Notes: generated by a model from the sequence alone, not told the origin. A DNA stretch of 64,000 nucleotides from Marinobacter azerbaijanicus (GCF_030250645.1 NZ_JASSVS010000002.1:434001-498000); one strand, 5' to 3'; positions 35,841 to 45,345 are shown, counted from the stretch's first letter. A program made the numbers and translations.

Positions 35841-37226
35841 ATGCCAAGAGCACCGCAGGCTCGCAGAAAGATGTATGTCCTCGACACCAACGTCCTCATC
35901 CATGACCCGAATGCCCTCCTGAATTTTGAAGAACATGACGTCATCATCCCGATGACAGTTCTTGAAGAACTCGACAATCTCAAATCCGGCAAGCAGGCGG
36001 TCGCCGCTGACTGTCGCCAGGCCATCCGCAATATCGACAAGTTACTGGGCGATGCCAGCCCCCGAGACATCGAGAAAGGCGTTCCTATCGTGCGCGGCAA
36101 GAAGGCCCAGCCCCTGGGTGCGTTGTCGATATTGATGAGCACGGACTACCAGGGCAACCATGGCCTGCCAGAACATCTCAACGACAACAAGATTATCAAT
36201 ACCCTGGCGGCCCTGCAGAACCGACACAAGTCCCGCGATATTATCCTTGTCAGCAAGGACATCAATATGCGGCTGAAAGCCCGGGGCTTCGGTGTGGAAG
36301 CCCAGGACTATCACAACGACATGCTGCTGGATGACATCGACCTGCTGCCAAAAGGCTACAAGGAATTCCCCAATTCGTTCTGGGACACCATCGAAAAAGT
36401 CGAAACCATCCAGCGGGAAGGGATCACCGAACACATCCTGCGCCGGGAGGGCGACCTGGCAAAGCTGACCATCAACGAATTTGTCATTGATGAACAGGGT
36501 TTCGTGGGTAAGGTATCTGACCTGAGCGACAACCAGATTGTCATCCGCGACCTGCACCAGCACGACCTGATGAACGAGGAAGTCTGGGGCCTGGTACCAC
36601 GGGACATCTATCAGGCCATCGCCCTCAACCTGTTGCTGGACCCGGACATTCACCTGGTGAACCTCACCGGCTCCGCCGGCTCCGGCAAAACCATCCTGGC
36701 CCTGGCTGCGTGCATCGAGATGACCGTTGCCAGCAAGATCTACAAACGCATTATCGCTACTCGCAGTACCCAGGGGCTGGACGAGGATATCGGCTTCCTG
36801 CCCGGCACCGAGGCCGAGAAAATGGAGCCCTGGCTGGGCGCCATTGTGGACAACCTGGAAGCGCTCCACGAAGACGACGAGAACATGACCGCCAGCGTGG
36901 ATTACATTCTCAGCAAGGTACCCCTGCACTTCAAATCCATGAACTACATTCGTGGCCGCAGCTTCCAGCACAGCCTGATCATCATTGATGAATCCCAGAA
37001 CCTGACGCCTCACCAGATCAAGACCATCATCACCCGCGCCGGCAACGGCTCCAAGGTGATCTGCCTTGGCAACCTGGCGCAGATCGACACTCCCTATCTG
37101 AGCGCCCTGAGCTCGGGACTGACCTACATGACCGAACGCTTCAAAACCTTCCGCCACGGCGGCCATATCCATCTGCAGGGCGTCCCGAGGTCGGTACTGG
37201 CGGAATACGCGGAAGCAAATCTCTAA
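35841..37226 (+). CDS. PIN-PhoH (PhoH2) family ATPase/ribonuclease
   Basis: A 461-residue fusion of an N-terminal PIN nuclease domain (about 10-150, MYVLDTNVLIHDPNAL with D15, and LNDNKIINTLAAL, SKDINMRLKA) and a C-terminal PhoH domain with P-loop GSAGSGKT at 277-284 and Walker B-like SLIIIDESQNLTPHQIKTII. PhoH2 proteins of actinobacteria are RNA helicase/RNases; the same activity is inferred here. No antitoxin-like gene precedes it, unlike actinobacterial phoAT-phoH2. Despite its name no Pho-box was seen upstream. Confidence 0.92.
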   Translation: MPRAPQARRKMYVLDTNVLIHDPNALLNFEEHDVIIPMTVLEELDNLKSGKQAVAADCRQAIRNIDKLLGDASPRDIEKGVPIVRGKKAQPLGALSILMSTDYQGNHGLPEHLNDNKIINTLAALQNRHKSRDIILVSKDINMRLKARGFGVEAQDYHNDMLLDDIDLLPKGYKEFPNSFWDTIEKVETIQREGITEHILRREGDLAKLTINEFVIDEQGFVGKVSDLSDNQIVIRDLHQHDLMNEEVWGLVPRDIYQAIALNLLLDPDIHLVNLTGSAGSGKTILALAACIEMTVASKIYKRIIATRSTQGLDEDIGFLPGTEAEKMEPWLGAIVDNLEALHEDDENMTASVDYILSKVPLHFKSMNYIRGRSFQHSLIIIDESQNLTPHQIKTIITRAGNGSKVICLGNLAQIDTPYLSALSSGLTYMTERFKTFRHGGHIHLQGVPRSVLAEYAEANL

Positions 37227-37236
37227 TCAGCCAGGT

Positions 37237-37271
37237 AAAAGTAAAAAGCCGCACCGGGAAACCGGTGCGGC
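37237..37271 (-). terminator. Terminator downstream of the porin gene
   Basis: GCCGCACCGG (37248-37257) and CCGGTGCGGC (37262-37271) form a perfect 10-bp stem with a GAAA loop. On the minus strand a T-rich tract (complement of 37237-37247) follows, so it ends the tct-porin transcript. It may also stop PhoH transcription from the other side, though without a T-tract. Confidence 0.88.
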
Positions 37272-37316
37272 AAGGTGGGTGGTATTCACCCGGGCACAAC
37301 AACCTGTTCAGACCAC

Positions 37317-38426
37317 TCAGAACTTGAGCCGCCCTCCGACCAGGACCGTGTCGACATCGTCAAAATCTGCGCCGGGGCGATCCAGCGAGTGGTTGTTGTA
37401 ACCGGCGTAGGCTTCAAACCACTTGATCGGGGTAAAGACATAGCCAACACCCACGGTCTCAGCGGAGTCACCCTCTTCCGCCCGGTCTTCCGTTTCCATG
37501 TAGTGAATATCAAAGGCGTGCCTGCCGATTTTGTAGCCCAGTTTGGCGAGATAGAAATCGGCATCCGGATTGGCCGGGTTATCGTCGCTGGTGGTTGAGT
37601 AGGCCCCTGTCAGGTTGATACCGGTGTCATGCAGCCATGACAGCGAGCCACCAAGAGTTTCAGAATCGCCTGTTACACCGCCTACATCCCTGACGGAATA
37701 CCCCAAAGCACCGTCAATCCTGCCGCCAAATTCACCAGAGAACCTGGCACCGACTTCCGTCACATCATCACCACCTTTAATACCCTGGCTTATCACGGGC
37801 TTGAACGCCCCCATGGCGGGGAGGTCGTATCTCACACGGCTATAACGGCTCTCGAAGTCCTGGTCACTTGTTGTTGCCCCGAGCGCGACCCGGGTACTGG
37901 TGGCATCATCCAGAAAGTCGAGGCTGCCACCGACCAGGCTGGGGTTGGTGTAGGAAATAACCTTGGTACCCGACAGGTCCCGTTCGATATTTCCGTTTGC
38001 CGCCCCGTCACCCTGACCGAGTGATAACTTGCCGAATCCACCTGAAACAAACAGGTTGAGCTGACGCTCGTTGAACTCGCCACTGATTGAGCGCTCTTCA
38101 AGGGTCACCTTGTTGGAAGCATTCTGCTGGTACTCCAGCTCCACATGGGCGCCGATTGTCAGGTCCGTACCATCGAGGTCGCCTTTGAGCCTGGCCCCGA
38201 TCCGGCTACCGCTGTTGTCGTTATCGACGATGAAGTGCTCACTGCCGTCACCGGTATCACCCACCAGAACGCCGTAGTTCAGCTGGCCATAGACATCAAC
38301 GGCGACATCCGATACCGGCATGTCACTGGAGATCTTCGGCGCCCTGGACTGGGCCACCACGCCGGATGCAGTGAAGCCACCAACAACCGCGGCAATGCAG
38401 GACACCAATACTTTTTGTTTTCTCAT
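37317..38426 (-). CDS. Outer-membrane porin (general 16-strand type)
   Basis: The ATG at 38426 follows AGAGGA and starts a clear signal peptide (MRKQKVLVSCIAAVVGGFTA, cleavage at VVAQ). The 369-residue protein shows alternating beta strands (VAVDVYGQLNYGVLVG, LSLGQGDGAANGNIERDLSG, VGARFSGEFGGRIDGALGYS) and ends in phenylalanine (VGGRLKF), the C-terminal outer-membrane assembly signal. It lies downstream of tctA on the same strand, so it is a good candidate for the carboxylate channel of this system. It is of the Gram-negative porin type and not the OprD/OpdH type used by Pseudomonas for tricarboxylates. Confidence 0.88.
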   Translation of the reverse strand: MRKQKVLVSCIAAVVGGFTASGVVAQSRAPKISSDMPVSDVAVDVYGQLNYGVLVGDTGDGSEHFIVDNDNSGSRIGARLKGDLDGTDLTIGAHVELEYQQNASNKVTLEERSISGEFNERQLNLFVSGGFGKLSLGQGDGAANGNIERDLSGTKVISYTNPSLVGGSLDFLDDATSTRVALGATTSDQDFESRYSRVRYDLPAMGAFKPVISQGIKGGDDVTEVGARFSGEFGGRIDGALGYSVRDVGGVTGDSETLGGSLSWLHDTGINLTGAYSTTSDDNPANPDADFYLAKLGYKIGRHAFDIHYMETEDRAEEGDSAETVGVGYVFTPIKWFEAYAGYNNHSLDRPGADFDDVDTVLVGGRLKF

Positions 38427-38502
38427 TGGACAATTCCTCTCTTGATTGTATTTGTTACTTTTCTGGAACAACAAAGGTCCGTTGAATCTGGCCGGACCGG
38501 GC

Positions 38503-40029
38503 TCAGTCACTGGTCGGGCTTTCCTTCATGGCGGCGTTCATGCGACGACGCAGCAAGGGGCCAACCACGTATGGCAATACCAGGCTCAGGCCCGCAACAA
38601 GCCAGAAGCTCTTGGCCAGGGTGCTGGCCCAAAGGACGCTCCAGTCACCATCAGACAGCACCAGGGCGTGCCCGAGGTTCTTCTCCATCTCCGGCCCCAG
38701 TAACAGGCCGAGAATGATAGGCACCACCGGTATTTCCAGCTTGCGCAGGAAGTAACCCGCCGCACCAAAAGCCACCATGAAGTACAGATCGAAGGTGCTG
38801 TTGCTTATGGAGTAGATGCCAACGAAGGCGACCATGGTCACGATGGGCAACAGGTACATGGGAGGAACCGAAAGCAGCCGCACGAAAAATCCGATCAGAG
38901 GGATGTTCAGCACCAGCAGAAGAACGTTACCAATAAGGAGGGCTGCAATGACGCCCCAGACAATATCGGCATTCTGGGTAAACATCAGGGGGCCGGGCGT
39001 GATGTTCAGTGAAATCAGCATCGCCAGCAGCACCGCCGTAGTGCCACTTCCAGGGACACCCAGGGTCAGCATGGGAACCAGTGCCCCTGAGGAGGCCCCG
39101 TTATTCCCTGCTTCAGGGGCTACTACGCCGCGTATGTCGCCTTCACCGAAGTTTCCTTTTTTGCCTAATACCTGCTTCTCAAGGGTGTAGCTGATGAAGC
39201 TGCCGAGGGAGGCACCGGCACCCGGCAGAACCCCCGAGATAAACCCCAGTATGCCACCACGCAACTGCGTGGGAATGGTGGAAACCAGCTCTTTGAAAGT
39301 AAGCGTCAGCTTGCCCACATTCATCTTTTTGCGTCCGCCACCAATTCGTGACTCGACGAAAAACAGCAGCTCAGATATGGCGAACAGGCCAACGATGGCA
39401 AGGATGAAGTCGATCCCTTCGTACAGTTCCAGCACCCCGAAGGTGTAGCGCTGGGTGCCGGTGGAGATATCAATGCCTACCGTGGAGATCATGATTCCCA
39501 GGGTGGCGGCAATAACCGTTTTCATCGGGTTCTTGCCAGTAATACCGCCAAGGGTTGCGAAAGCCAGCAGAAACAGCGCGAAATACTCCGCAGGGCCGAA
39601 ACTCAGCGCGAACTTCGCCAGGACGGGTGCCAGCATGATCAGGCCGATCGTCCCTATCAGGCCGCCCGAGAAGGACGCAATTGCTGAAATCGCCAGCGCA
39701 TCTGCCGCCCGCCCCTTCTGCGCCATGGGATAGCCATCCAGGCAGGTCATCATTGCCGGCTCGTCACCGGGAATGTTGAGCAGGATGGAGGAGATACGGC
39801 CGCCATACATGGCTCCCGCGTAAACCGAAGTCAGCAGGATCATGGCCGTTTCCGGTGGCAGGCCGAGGGCAAACGCCAGGGGAATAAGAATAGCCACGCC
39901 ATTGGCGGGGCCCAGCCCCGGCAGACAGCCAATCAGGGTGCCGGCAAAGGCGCCGAACAGGGCAAACATCAGGTTGTACGGTGTTAACGCAACCGCAAAA
40001 CCCTCCATCAGAAAACCGAGCGTTTCCAT
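38503..40029 (-). CDS. tctA: Tripartite tricarboxylate transporter large permease TctA
   Basis: The 508-residue inner-membrane protein has about 11-12 hydrophobic segments and TctA signatures: GTLIGCLPGLGPANGVAILI near residue 30, YGGRISSILLNIPGDEPA, a second GGILGFISGVLPGAGASLGS near 255, and TLGVPGSGTTAVLLAML. Start and tctB stop overlap (ATGA at 40029), so the two permease subunits are translationally coupled. With TctB and TctC it imports citrate or a related carboxylate, driven by an ion gradient. The exact substrate is unknown. Confidence 0.95.
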   Translation of the reverse strand: METLGFLMEGFAVALTPYNLMFALFGAFAGTLIGCLPGLGPANGVAILIPLAFALGLPPETAMILLTSVYAGAMYGGRISSILLNIPGDEPAMMTCLDGYPMAQKGRAADALAISAIASFSGGLIGTIGLIMLAPVLAKFALSFGPAEYFALFLLAFATLGGITGKNPMKTVIAATLGIMISTVGIDISTGTQRYTFGVLELYEGIDFILAIVGLFAISELLFFVESRIGGGRKKMNVGKLTLTFKELVSTIPTQLRGGILGFISGVLPGAGASLGSFISYTLEKQVLGKKGNFGEGDIRGVVAPEAGNNGASSGALVPMLTLGVPGSGTTAVLLAMLISLNITPGPLMFTQNADIVWGVIAALLIGNVLLLVLNIPLIGFFVRLLSVPPMYLLPIVTMVAFVGIYSISNSTFDLYFMVAFGAAGYFLRKLEIPVVPIILGLLLGPEMEKNLGHALVLSDGDWSVLWASTLAKSFWLVAGLSLVLPYVVGPLLRRRMNAAMKESPTSD

Positions 40030-40475
40030 CAGTTCACCTCCAGTAGGCCAGCGGGCAGATTCAGAGAAAGCCCGTAGTTGAACAGAGCAAACACCACCAC
40101 CGCGCTTACCAGCCCGGTCACAAAGGCGCGCCTGAAGGGAGCACCCATGCGCCAGCTAAGGGTGCCCACAGCCAACGTTGTCGAAATGACAAACCCCAGG
40201 GGTTCAAGCAACAGGGCATACACCACCAGAACCACCAGGGACACCACGAGCTCCAGTGCTGTCTTGCCCAGCGGCCACTGAGCGTCAGGATCCGGCTTGA
40301 TCATCAGGTAGATGCTGCCAGCAGCCAGAACAACCGCGAGGATGGTCGGGAAGGTTTCCGGGCCCACAGTCTCGGCACCACCAAACGGCTCGGGCCACTG
40401 CTGTGCGACCCAGCCATAGGCAACCGCCAGAACCAGAAGGCCAATACCTAGAGACCGATCACCAAGGCCTGTCAT
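40029..40475 (-). CDS. tctB: Tripartite tricarboxylate transporter small permease TctB
   Basis: From the ATG at 40475 the product has 148 residues and four hydrophobic segments (about 8-22, 40-57, 70-95, 118-140), normal for TctB. The frame is open up to 40640, but that part lies in tctC. Start overlaps the tctC stop and its own stop overlaps the tctA start, both ATGA junctions, so stoichiometric synthesis is expected. Confidence 0.92.
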   Translation of the reverse strand: MTGLGDRSLGIGLLVLAVAYGWVAQQWPEPFGGAETVGPETFPTILAVVLAAGSIYLMIKPDPDAQWPLGKTALELVVSLVVLVVYALLLEPLGFVISTTLAVGTLSWRMGAPFRRAFVTGLVSAVVVFALFNYGLSLNLPAGLLEVN

Positions 40476-41449
40476 TTCAACAGCCCTATTTCCCGGGACA
40501 GGTCCTCGATGTCCTGCACCTGTTGTTTGACAAAAGCGTTGAACTCTCCCGCTGGCGGATGGAAGGGGATGAGACCATTGGCCTTCATCACTTTTTTCCA
40601 CTGGTCGCTGGCATAGAGGGTGTTGATCGCGTCGCGCCAATACTCCTTTGACTCACTGGAGGCGCCTTTGGGCATATAGAAGCCGCGCCAGTTGGGACCA
40701 ACAGCATCAATCCCCTGCTCTTTTGCTGTGGGGATATCCGCAAAGTCTCCTGGCAGGCGCTCATCCGCCAGCACAGCCAGAACACGAAGGTCACCCGACG
40801 ACAAGAAACCGGTCACTTCGGAGATGTCGCCAGTAAAGGCGTCCACCTGGCCACCGACCACCTGTGTCATGGCCTCGCCGCCGTTGTTGTAGGAAAGGTA
40901 AGGAATGGCAGGCAGCTGATCGGCCCCTGCAGCCTTTGCTGCGATTAGGACTTTCAGATGGTCCCAGCCACCTCTGGCACTGCCACCGGCGAACTTGACC
41001 GACTTTGGATTCTTTTTGACGGCATCCAGAAGCTGGTTCAGATTTTCATACCGGGAGTCCTTGCCCACGGCAATAACGCCATAATCTGCACCGAGCGCGC
41101 CGATCCAGGTCACCATGTCCGCGTCCAGACCGGGGAACTGCTTCTGGGCCAGACGAGTGGTGGTTGCTGTTGATGCCGCTACGATCAGCTTGTCATCTTC
41201 AGCGCGTTTGCTGACGGTGTGAGCGTACGCAACGCCACCCCCGGCCCCTGCCATGTTCACCGTCTGCACGCTGCCATCGACCAGTCCCAGGTCCCTGAGC
41301 ACATTGCCGGCACTGCGGCAGGTGAAATCCCAGCCACCGCCCGGATCTGACGGGGCAATACATTCAACTTTTCCGGAAGGTTGCCACGCGGTGGCATGAA
41401 GGCTGAAAGCCGCTGCCGCGACGAACGACAGGCATCGTTTGATCATCAT
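40472..41449 (-). CDS. tctC: Tripartite tricarboxylate transporter substrate-binding protein TctC
   Basis: The ATG at 41449 follows AGGTG; the 325-residue product starts with a signal peptide (MIKRCLSFVAAAAFSLHATA) and is a TctC/Bug-family periplasmic receptor. Family features are the ligand-loop VECIAPSDPGGGWDFTCRSA, NMAGAGGGVAYAH and FAGGSARGGWDHLK. Bug proteins bind carboxylates through two water molecules, so the ligand cannot be read from sequence. It is the first gene of tctCBA-porin and divergent from a CitAB/DcuSR-like two-component system. Confidence 0.94.
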   Translation of the reverse strand: MMIKRCLSFVAAAAFSLHATAWQPSGKVECIAPSDPGGGWDFTCRSAGNVLRDLGLVDGSVQTVNMAGAGGGVAYAHTVSKRAEDDKLIVAASTATTTRLAQKQFPGLDADMVTWIGALGADYGVIAVGKDSRYENLNQLLDAVKKNPKSVKFAGGSARGGWDHLKVLIAAKAAGADQLPAIPYLSYNNGGEAMTQVVGGQVDAFTGDISEVTGFLSSGDLRVLAVLADERLPGDFADIPTAKEQGIDAVGPNWRGFYMPKGASSESKEYWRDAINTLYASDQWKKVMKANGLIPFHPPAGEFNAFVKQQVQDIEDLSREIGLLK

Positions 41450-41563
41450 GATTGTCACCTCTGTCTTGTTGTTATGAGCGCTTCCGGGGCAGAGCCAACG
41501 GAGAGCGGTACAAGGCAGAGGTTAGAGGCTGACCAATGCGGCCAGAAGCTTGTGCGCGTAATG

Positions 41564-41582
41564 CCTTTAAAGAAATTAAAGG
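41564..41582. promoter_or_regulatory. A/T-rich inverted repeat between tctC and the sensor kinase gene
   Basis: CCTTTAA (41564-41570) and TTAAAGG (41576-41582) form a perfect 7-bp inverted repeat with a 5-base spacer, in the 222-base divergent region. The A/T-rich arms resemble operators of CitB/DcuR-family regulators, so this is the best candidate for the target of the neighbouring response regulator. Confidence 0.5.
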
Positions 41583-41671
41583 GCGTTTAGTTCATAAAAT
41601 TTACGGGTAATACAGCAACCGGTGATTTAACCTGACCCTATAACGACAACGAACCAATCATTGCTGACAAC

Positions 41672-43291
41672 GTGTTCCGAAAAACCAGACTGAAAACCCG
41701 GATGATCCTCACGCTCGGATGCGTCAGCGCTGTGCAGACGATCCTGATCGGCGTGTTCGCCGGCTATTACCTCAGTGACTCCCTGTTTGATGAGATCGGA
41801 CAACGGGCGCTTATGGTCTCGAAAACCGTCGCGGCAGCCCCCTCAGTCATTGAAGGCGTGCAGCAGCGGGACATCGACGAACTGAACCGGCTGGCAACCC
41901 GTATGACACTGACCAACGAAGCCCTTTTCATTGTTATTGGCGACCACTACGGCATCAGGCTTGCACATCCCACCGCGGACCGCATCGGCCGTTCCATGGC
42001 GGACGACGACGGCGACTGGGGCCTGCGCGCCCTGAAGGAGGGCGAGGCCTATGTGGCAAGAGCCAAGGGCAGCCTCGGCGAGTCCATGCGTGGCAAGGCA
42101 CCGGTGATTGATCCGGATTCCGGAGATATCATCGGCATTGTGTCAGTGGGCTATGGGGTCGATCAGGTGGATGCCATTATCAAGCGCTACAGTTTTGTGC
42201 TGTACAGCGTTGTTGGCCTCACCCTGCTGGTCAGCATATTCATTGCCATGGTGATTGCCGGCCGTTTCAAGCGCGCCATATTCGGACTGGAGCCGGAGGA
42301 AATCGCACGCCTGTTTCAGGAGCGTGACGCCACACTTCAGTCGGTCAGGGAAGGCATCATCGCCATCAACCGGGACGGCGTGATTACCACCTTTAACCGG
42401 ACAGCCCTGGAAACCCTCGGTATTGATCCAGAAACCCCGCTTTCGGGCAAACCAATTCTCGACGTGCTGCCGGAAAGTGACCTGCTTTCGGTACTTGAAT
42501 CCGGCGTTCCCGATTTTGACCGGGAGGTCTGGCTGCGAAACCGGCAGATGATCGTTAACCGGTTACCTGTCCGCCAGGGCACGGATATCATCGGTGTGGT
42601 GGCGAGTTTCAGGCTTCGCGACGAAGTGGACCAGGTAAGCCGGCAGCTCACCCGCATACAACAATACGCTGACACCCTGAGAAGCCAGACCCACGAGTAC
42701 TCCAACAAGCTCCACACCATCGCCGGCCTGATCCAGATCGAAGCCTACGACGATGCGCTGAACCTGATCGGTAGCGAAGTCAGCGACCACCAGGCGCTGA
42801 TTCACCTGCTGCTGGATGCTGTCCCCGACCCGGTCATTGCTGGCTGCCTGCTGGGCAAATACAACCGGGCCCGGGAAATGGGCCTGCGGCTTCACATTGA
42901 TTCCGAAAGCCGCATGACGGATATCCCCCCCGACCTGCCCCGGGACCAGTTGGTCAGCGTTCTGGGCAACCTGATCGACAATGCCCTGGAAGCCACACGC
43001 CAGCACACTGGCGCAGGTGGCATTGTTCAGCTGTCCATGACTGACCTTGGGCATGAACTGATCTTCGAGGTGCAGGACCAGGGGCCCGGCATTCCCGAAG
43101 ACGCCCGGCAAAGAATTTTCGAAAAAGGCGTGAGCACAAAGCCGGGTGCGGAGCATGGCTATGGGCTGCACCTGGTACGCCAGTTCCTGAATCACTGGGG
43201 AGGGTCCATCACGGTGGATGATCTCCCCGGGGAAGGCTCCCGCTTCACACTCTACCTTCCCAAGAAGGCCAAAGGGAGGAATCACCAGTGA
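41672..43291 (+). CDS. CitA/DcuS-like carboxylate sensor histidine kinase
   Basis: A 539-residue membrane kinase starting at GTG 41672: helix 1 at about 11-33, a periplasmic PASp (PDC-like) domain to about 172 containing the DHYGIRLAHPTADRIGRSM and MRGKAPVIDPDSGDIIGIVS ligand-pocket strands, helix 2 at about 174-195, a cytoplasmic PAS (about 215-320), H341 in the family motif THEYSNKLHTIAGL, and an ATPase domain (GNLIDNALEA, DQGPGIP, GYGLHLVRQFL). Such kinases sense citrate or C4-dicarboxylates directly. It overlaps its response regulator by GTGA and lies divergent to tctCBA, implying that it controls that operon. Confidence 0.92.
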   Translation: MFRKTRLKTRMILTLGCVSAVQTILIGVFAGYYLSDSLFDEIGQRALMVSKTVAAAPSVIEGVQQRDIDELNRLATRMTLTNEALFIVIGDHYGIRLAHPTADRIGRSMADDDGDWGLRALKEGEAYVARAKGSLGESMRGKAPVIDPDSGDIIGIVSVGYGVDQVDAIIKRYSFVLYSVVGLTLLVSIFIAMVIAGRFKRAIFGLEPEEIARLFQERDATLQSVREGIIAINRDGVITTFNRTALETLGIDPETPLSGKPILDVLPESDLLSVLESGVPDFDREVWLRNRQMIVNRLPVRQGTDIIGVVASFRLRDEVDQVSRQLTRIQQYADTLRSQTHEYSNKLHTIAGLIQIEAYDDALNLIGSEVSDHQALIHLLLDAVPDPVIAGCLLGKYNRAREMGLRLHIDSESRMTDIPPDLPRDQLVSVLGNLIDNALEATRQHTGAGGIVQLSMTDLGHELIFEVQDQGPGIPEDARQRIFEKGVSTKPGAEHGYGLHLVRQFLNHWGGSITVDDLPGEGSRFTLYLPKKAKGRNHQ

Positions 43292-43971
43292 CCACCATCC
43301 GGATCCTGATCGCTGAAGATGATCGGCAAATTGCAGAAATACAGCGACGGTTTGTCGAGAAGCTTGAGGATGTGGAGCTGTGCGGGATCGCCCACAGCCT
43401 GGAAGATGCCCGTGATCTCATTGAAGTAATGGCACCTGACCTGATCCTTCTGGATATTTACTTCCCCGATGGCAGCGGTCTGGAACTGCTCCGGGAGCTC
43501 AGGGCCAGGGATAGCAGTAGTGATGTCATTCTCATCACCGCTGCCAAGGAGGTTGAATCTCTCAGGAGTGCATTGCGAGGCGGCGTCTTCGACTACATCC
43601 TCAAACCACTGGTATTCGAGCGGCTCGAGGAAGCAGTCAGCCGGTATCGCGACCACCTGCGACACCTGTCGGGCCTGGTCCGGATTGCCCAAAAGGAAGT
43701 TGATGTCCTGTTGCCCAGAAGTTCTGGCGAGCCATCCCACACAAAGCAGCCGGAAAGGCTGCCCAAGGGCATCGACAGCATTACGCTGGATAAAATCCGC
43801 GAAGTGGTTTCCTCCGGACAGCAATGGAGTGCAGAGGAAGTCGGCAACGCCATGGGAGCATCACGGACCACTGCCCGTCGCTATCTCGAGTTCCTGGTCG
43901 GCATGGGTGAACTGACTGCCGAAGTGACTTACGGCAGTGTCGGGCGCCCGGAGAGGCGGTACCATATCTAG
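43288..43971 (+). CDS. CitB/DcuR-like response regulator
   Basis: A 227-residue regulator with a receiver domain (D11/D12 acidic pocket, phospho-acceptor D56 in LILLDIYFPDGSG, lysine in YILKPLVFERL) and a C-terminal helix-turn-helix of the CitB/DcuR type (SAEEVGNAMGASRTTARRYL). Start GTG at 43288 overlaps the kinase stop. Expected to bind the A/T-rich repeat upstream of tctC. Tct systems in Salmonella and Pseudomonas are controlled by OmpR-type TctD, so the type differs here. Convergent with the dctD-like gene (21-base gap). Confidence 0.92.
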   Translation: MTTIRILIAEDDRQIAEIQRRFVEKLEDVELCGIAHSLEDARDLIEVMAPDLILLDIYFPDGSGLELLRELRARDSSSDVILITAAKEVESLRSALRGGVFDYILKPLVFERLEEAVSRYRDHLRHLSGLVRIAQKEVDVLLPRSSGEPSHTKQPERLPKGIDSITLDKIREVVSSGQQWSAEEVGNAMGASRTTARRYLEFLVGMGELTAEVTYGSVGRPERRYHI

Positions 43972-43992
43972 TGCACCAATCAGGGTAGTGGC

Positions 43993-45345
43993 TCAATCCT
44001 TGAACTGCGCCTTATCCAGTCCGTGCTTTTTCATCTTGTCGTAAAGCGTCTTCCGGGCGATGCCAAGCTGAACCATCGTATCCTTTATGTTGCCATGACA
44101 GGCATTCAGCGCACTGACGATGGCCGAACGTTCGAACCCGTCCATCATTTCGGAGAGGGTCTGGCGCCCGCTCACATTGGTGGTATCGGATGGGGCATCT
44201 TCCTCGAGCGCCGCGGGCCCCAGCAATACGTAACGCTCCGCCAGGTTGCGTAGCTCCCGCACGTTGCCCGGCCAGCTGTGTTGCATCAACCGTGCTGCCT
44301 GGCTGGCAGTCAGTGGAATGCTTTCCCGGTCATAGCGGGCCGCAGCAATCAACACGAAATGGTGAAACAGCAGGGGAATGTCTTCCCTGCGCTCGCGCAA
44401 TGGCGGAATATCCACCTTGACTACGTTCAGACGGTAATAGAGGTCAGCGCGGAATTCACCCTCATCACTGAGCGCCTTCAGATCGGCCTTGGTGGCTGCG
44501 ATAATACGGACATCCACCTCCTGTACCTGGTTGCTGCCAAGACGTTCGACCTGCTGTTCCTCAAGCACCCGCAGAAGCTTCACCTGGAGCGCCATTGGCA
44601 TACTTTCCAGCTCATCCAGGAACAGGGTTCCCTTGTGGGCGTGTTCGATTTTGCCAATGCGCCGCTTGTCCGCGCCGGTAAAAGCCCCGGCCTCGTGGCC
44701 GAAAAGCTCACTCTCGATCAGGTGTTCCGGTACGGCGCCACAGTTGATTGCAACAAAGTTGTGGGTGCTGCGAGGGCTGTTCTCGTGGATATAACGAGCG
44801 ATTGCGTCCTTGCCGGATCCGGTTTCGCCGTGCAAGAGGATGTTGGCGGATATATCCAGGATCGGATCGATAGTCGCCATCACCTTTTGCATGCTCGGGG
44901 AGTCCCCCAGAATCCTGGGTCCCGGCCGCGCCAGATGTTTCAACTGGGCTTTCAGACGGCGGTTTTCCTGCGCCAGCTGACGCTTTTCCAGAGCGTGACG
45001 CAACAGTTCAAGCAGCTCGTCATGGTCAAACGGTTTTTCGATAAAATCATAAGCCCCGCGCTGCATGGCTGTAACGGCAGTGCTGATGTCCCCCTGACCT
45101 GTAAGAATAATCACGGGTATGGCCTCATCCACAGCCCTTACCCGGTCAAGCAGTTCCAGGCCATCCATGCCCGGCATGTTGTAGTCACACAACACGACGC
45201 CATTAAACTCCGGCGTAATTTTCTCCAGGCACGATGGCGCATCCTCAAAACACGCTACCGGCATATCTTCCAGGGTGAGTGTCTGGGCGATTGCCTGACG
45301 TATGTGCGGGTCGTCATCCACAAAGATCACTGATACATCGCTCAT
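43993..45345 (-). CDS. DctD-like sigma-54-dependent response regulator
   Basis: A 450-residue protein with receiver domain (D54 in VVLCDYNMPGMDG, K104), AAA+ domain with P-loop GETGSGKD at 173-180, the sigma-54-contacting GAFTGA loop at 220-225, and a C-terminal Fis-type helix-turn-helix (NIKDTMVQLGIARKTLYDKM). It follows its kinase with an ATGA overlap. In rhizobia DctBD activates C4-dicarboxylate transport from a -24/-12 promoter; a matching element exists upstream of the TAXI gene at the head of this same gene run, so I infer that TAXI-TRAP is its target. Confidence 0.94.
   Translation of the reverse strand: MSDVSVIFVDDDPHIRQAIAQTLTLEDMPVACFEDAPSCLEKITPEFNGVVLCDYNMPGMDGLELLDRVRAVDEAIPVIILTGQGDISTAVTAMQRGAYDFIEKPFDHDELLELLRHALEKRQLAQENRRLKAQLKHLARPGPRILGDSPSMQKVMATIDPILDISANILLHGETGSGKDAIARYIHENSPRSTHNFVAINCGAVPEHLIESELFGHEAGAFTGADKRRIGKIEHAHKGTLFLDELESMPMALQVKLLRVLEEQQVERLGSNQVQEVDVRIIAATKADLKALSDEGEFRADLYYRLNVVKVDIPPLRERREDIPLLFHHFVLIAAARYDRESIPLTASQAARLMQHSWPGNVRELRNLAERYVLLGPAALEEDAPSDTTNVSGRQTLSEMMDGFERSAIVSALNACHGNIKDTMVQLGIARKTLYDKMKKHGLDKAQFKD

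Noticed and set aside
36042..37172. 376-codon minus-strand frame opposite the PhoH gene
   Set aside because: Wholly antisense to a well-conserved PIN-PhoH protein; no family resemblance.
44278..45333. 351-codon plus-strand frame opposite the DctD-like gene
   Set aside because: Antisense to conserved AAA+ and receiver domains.
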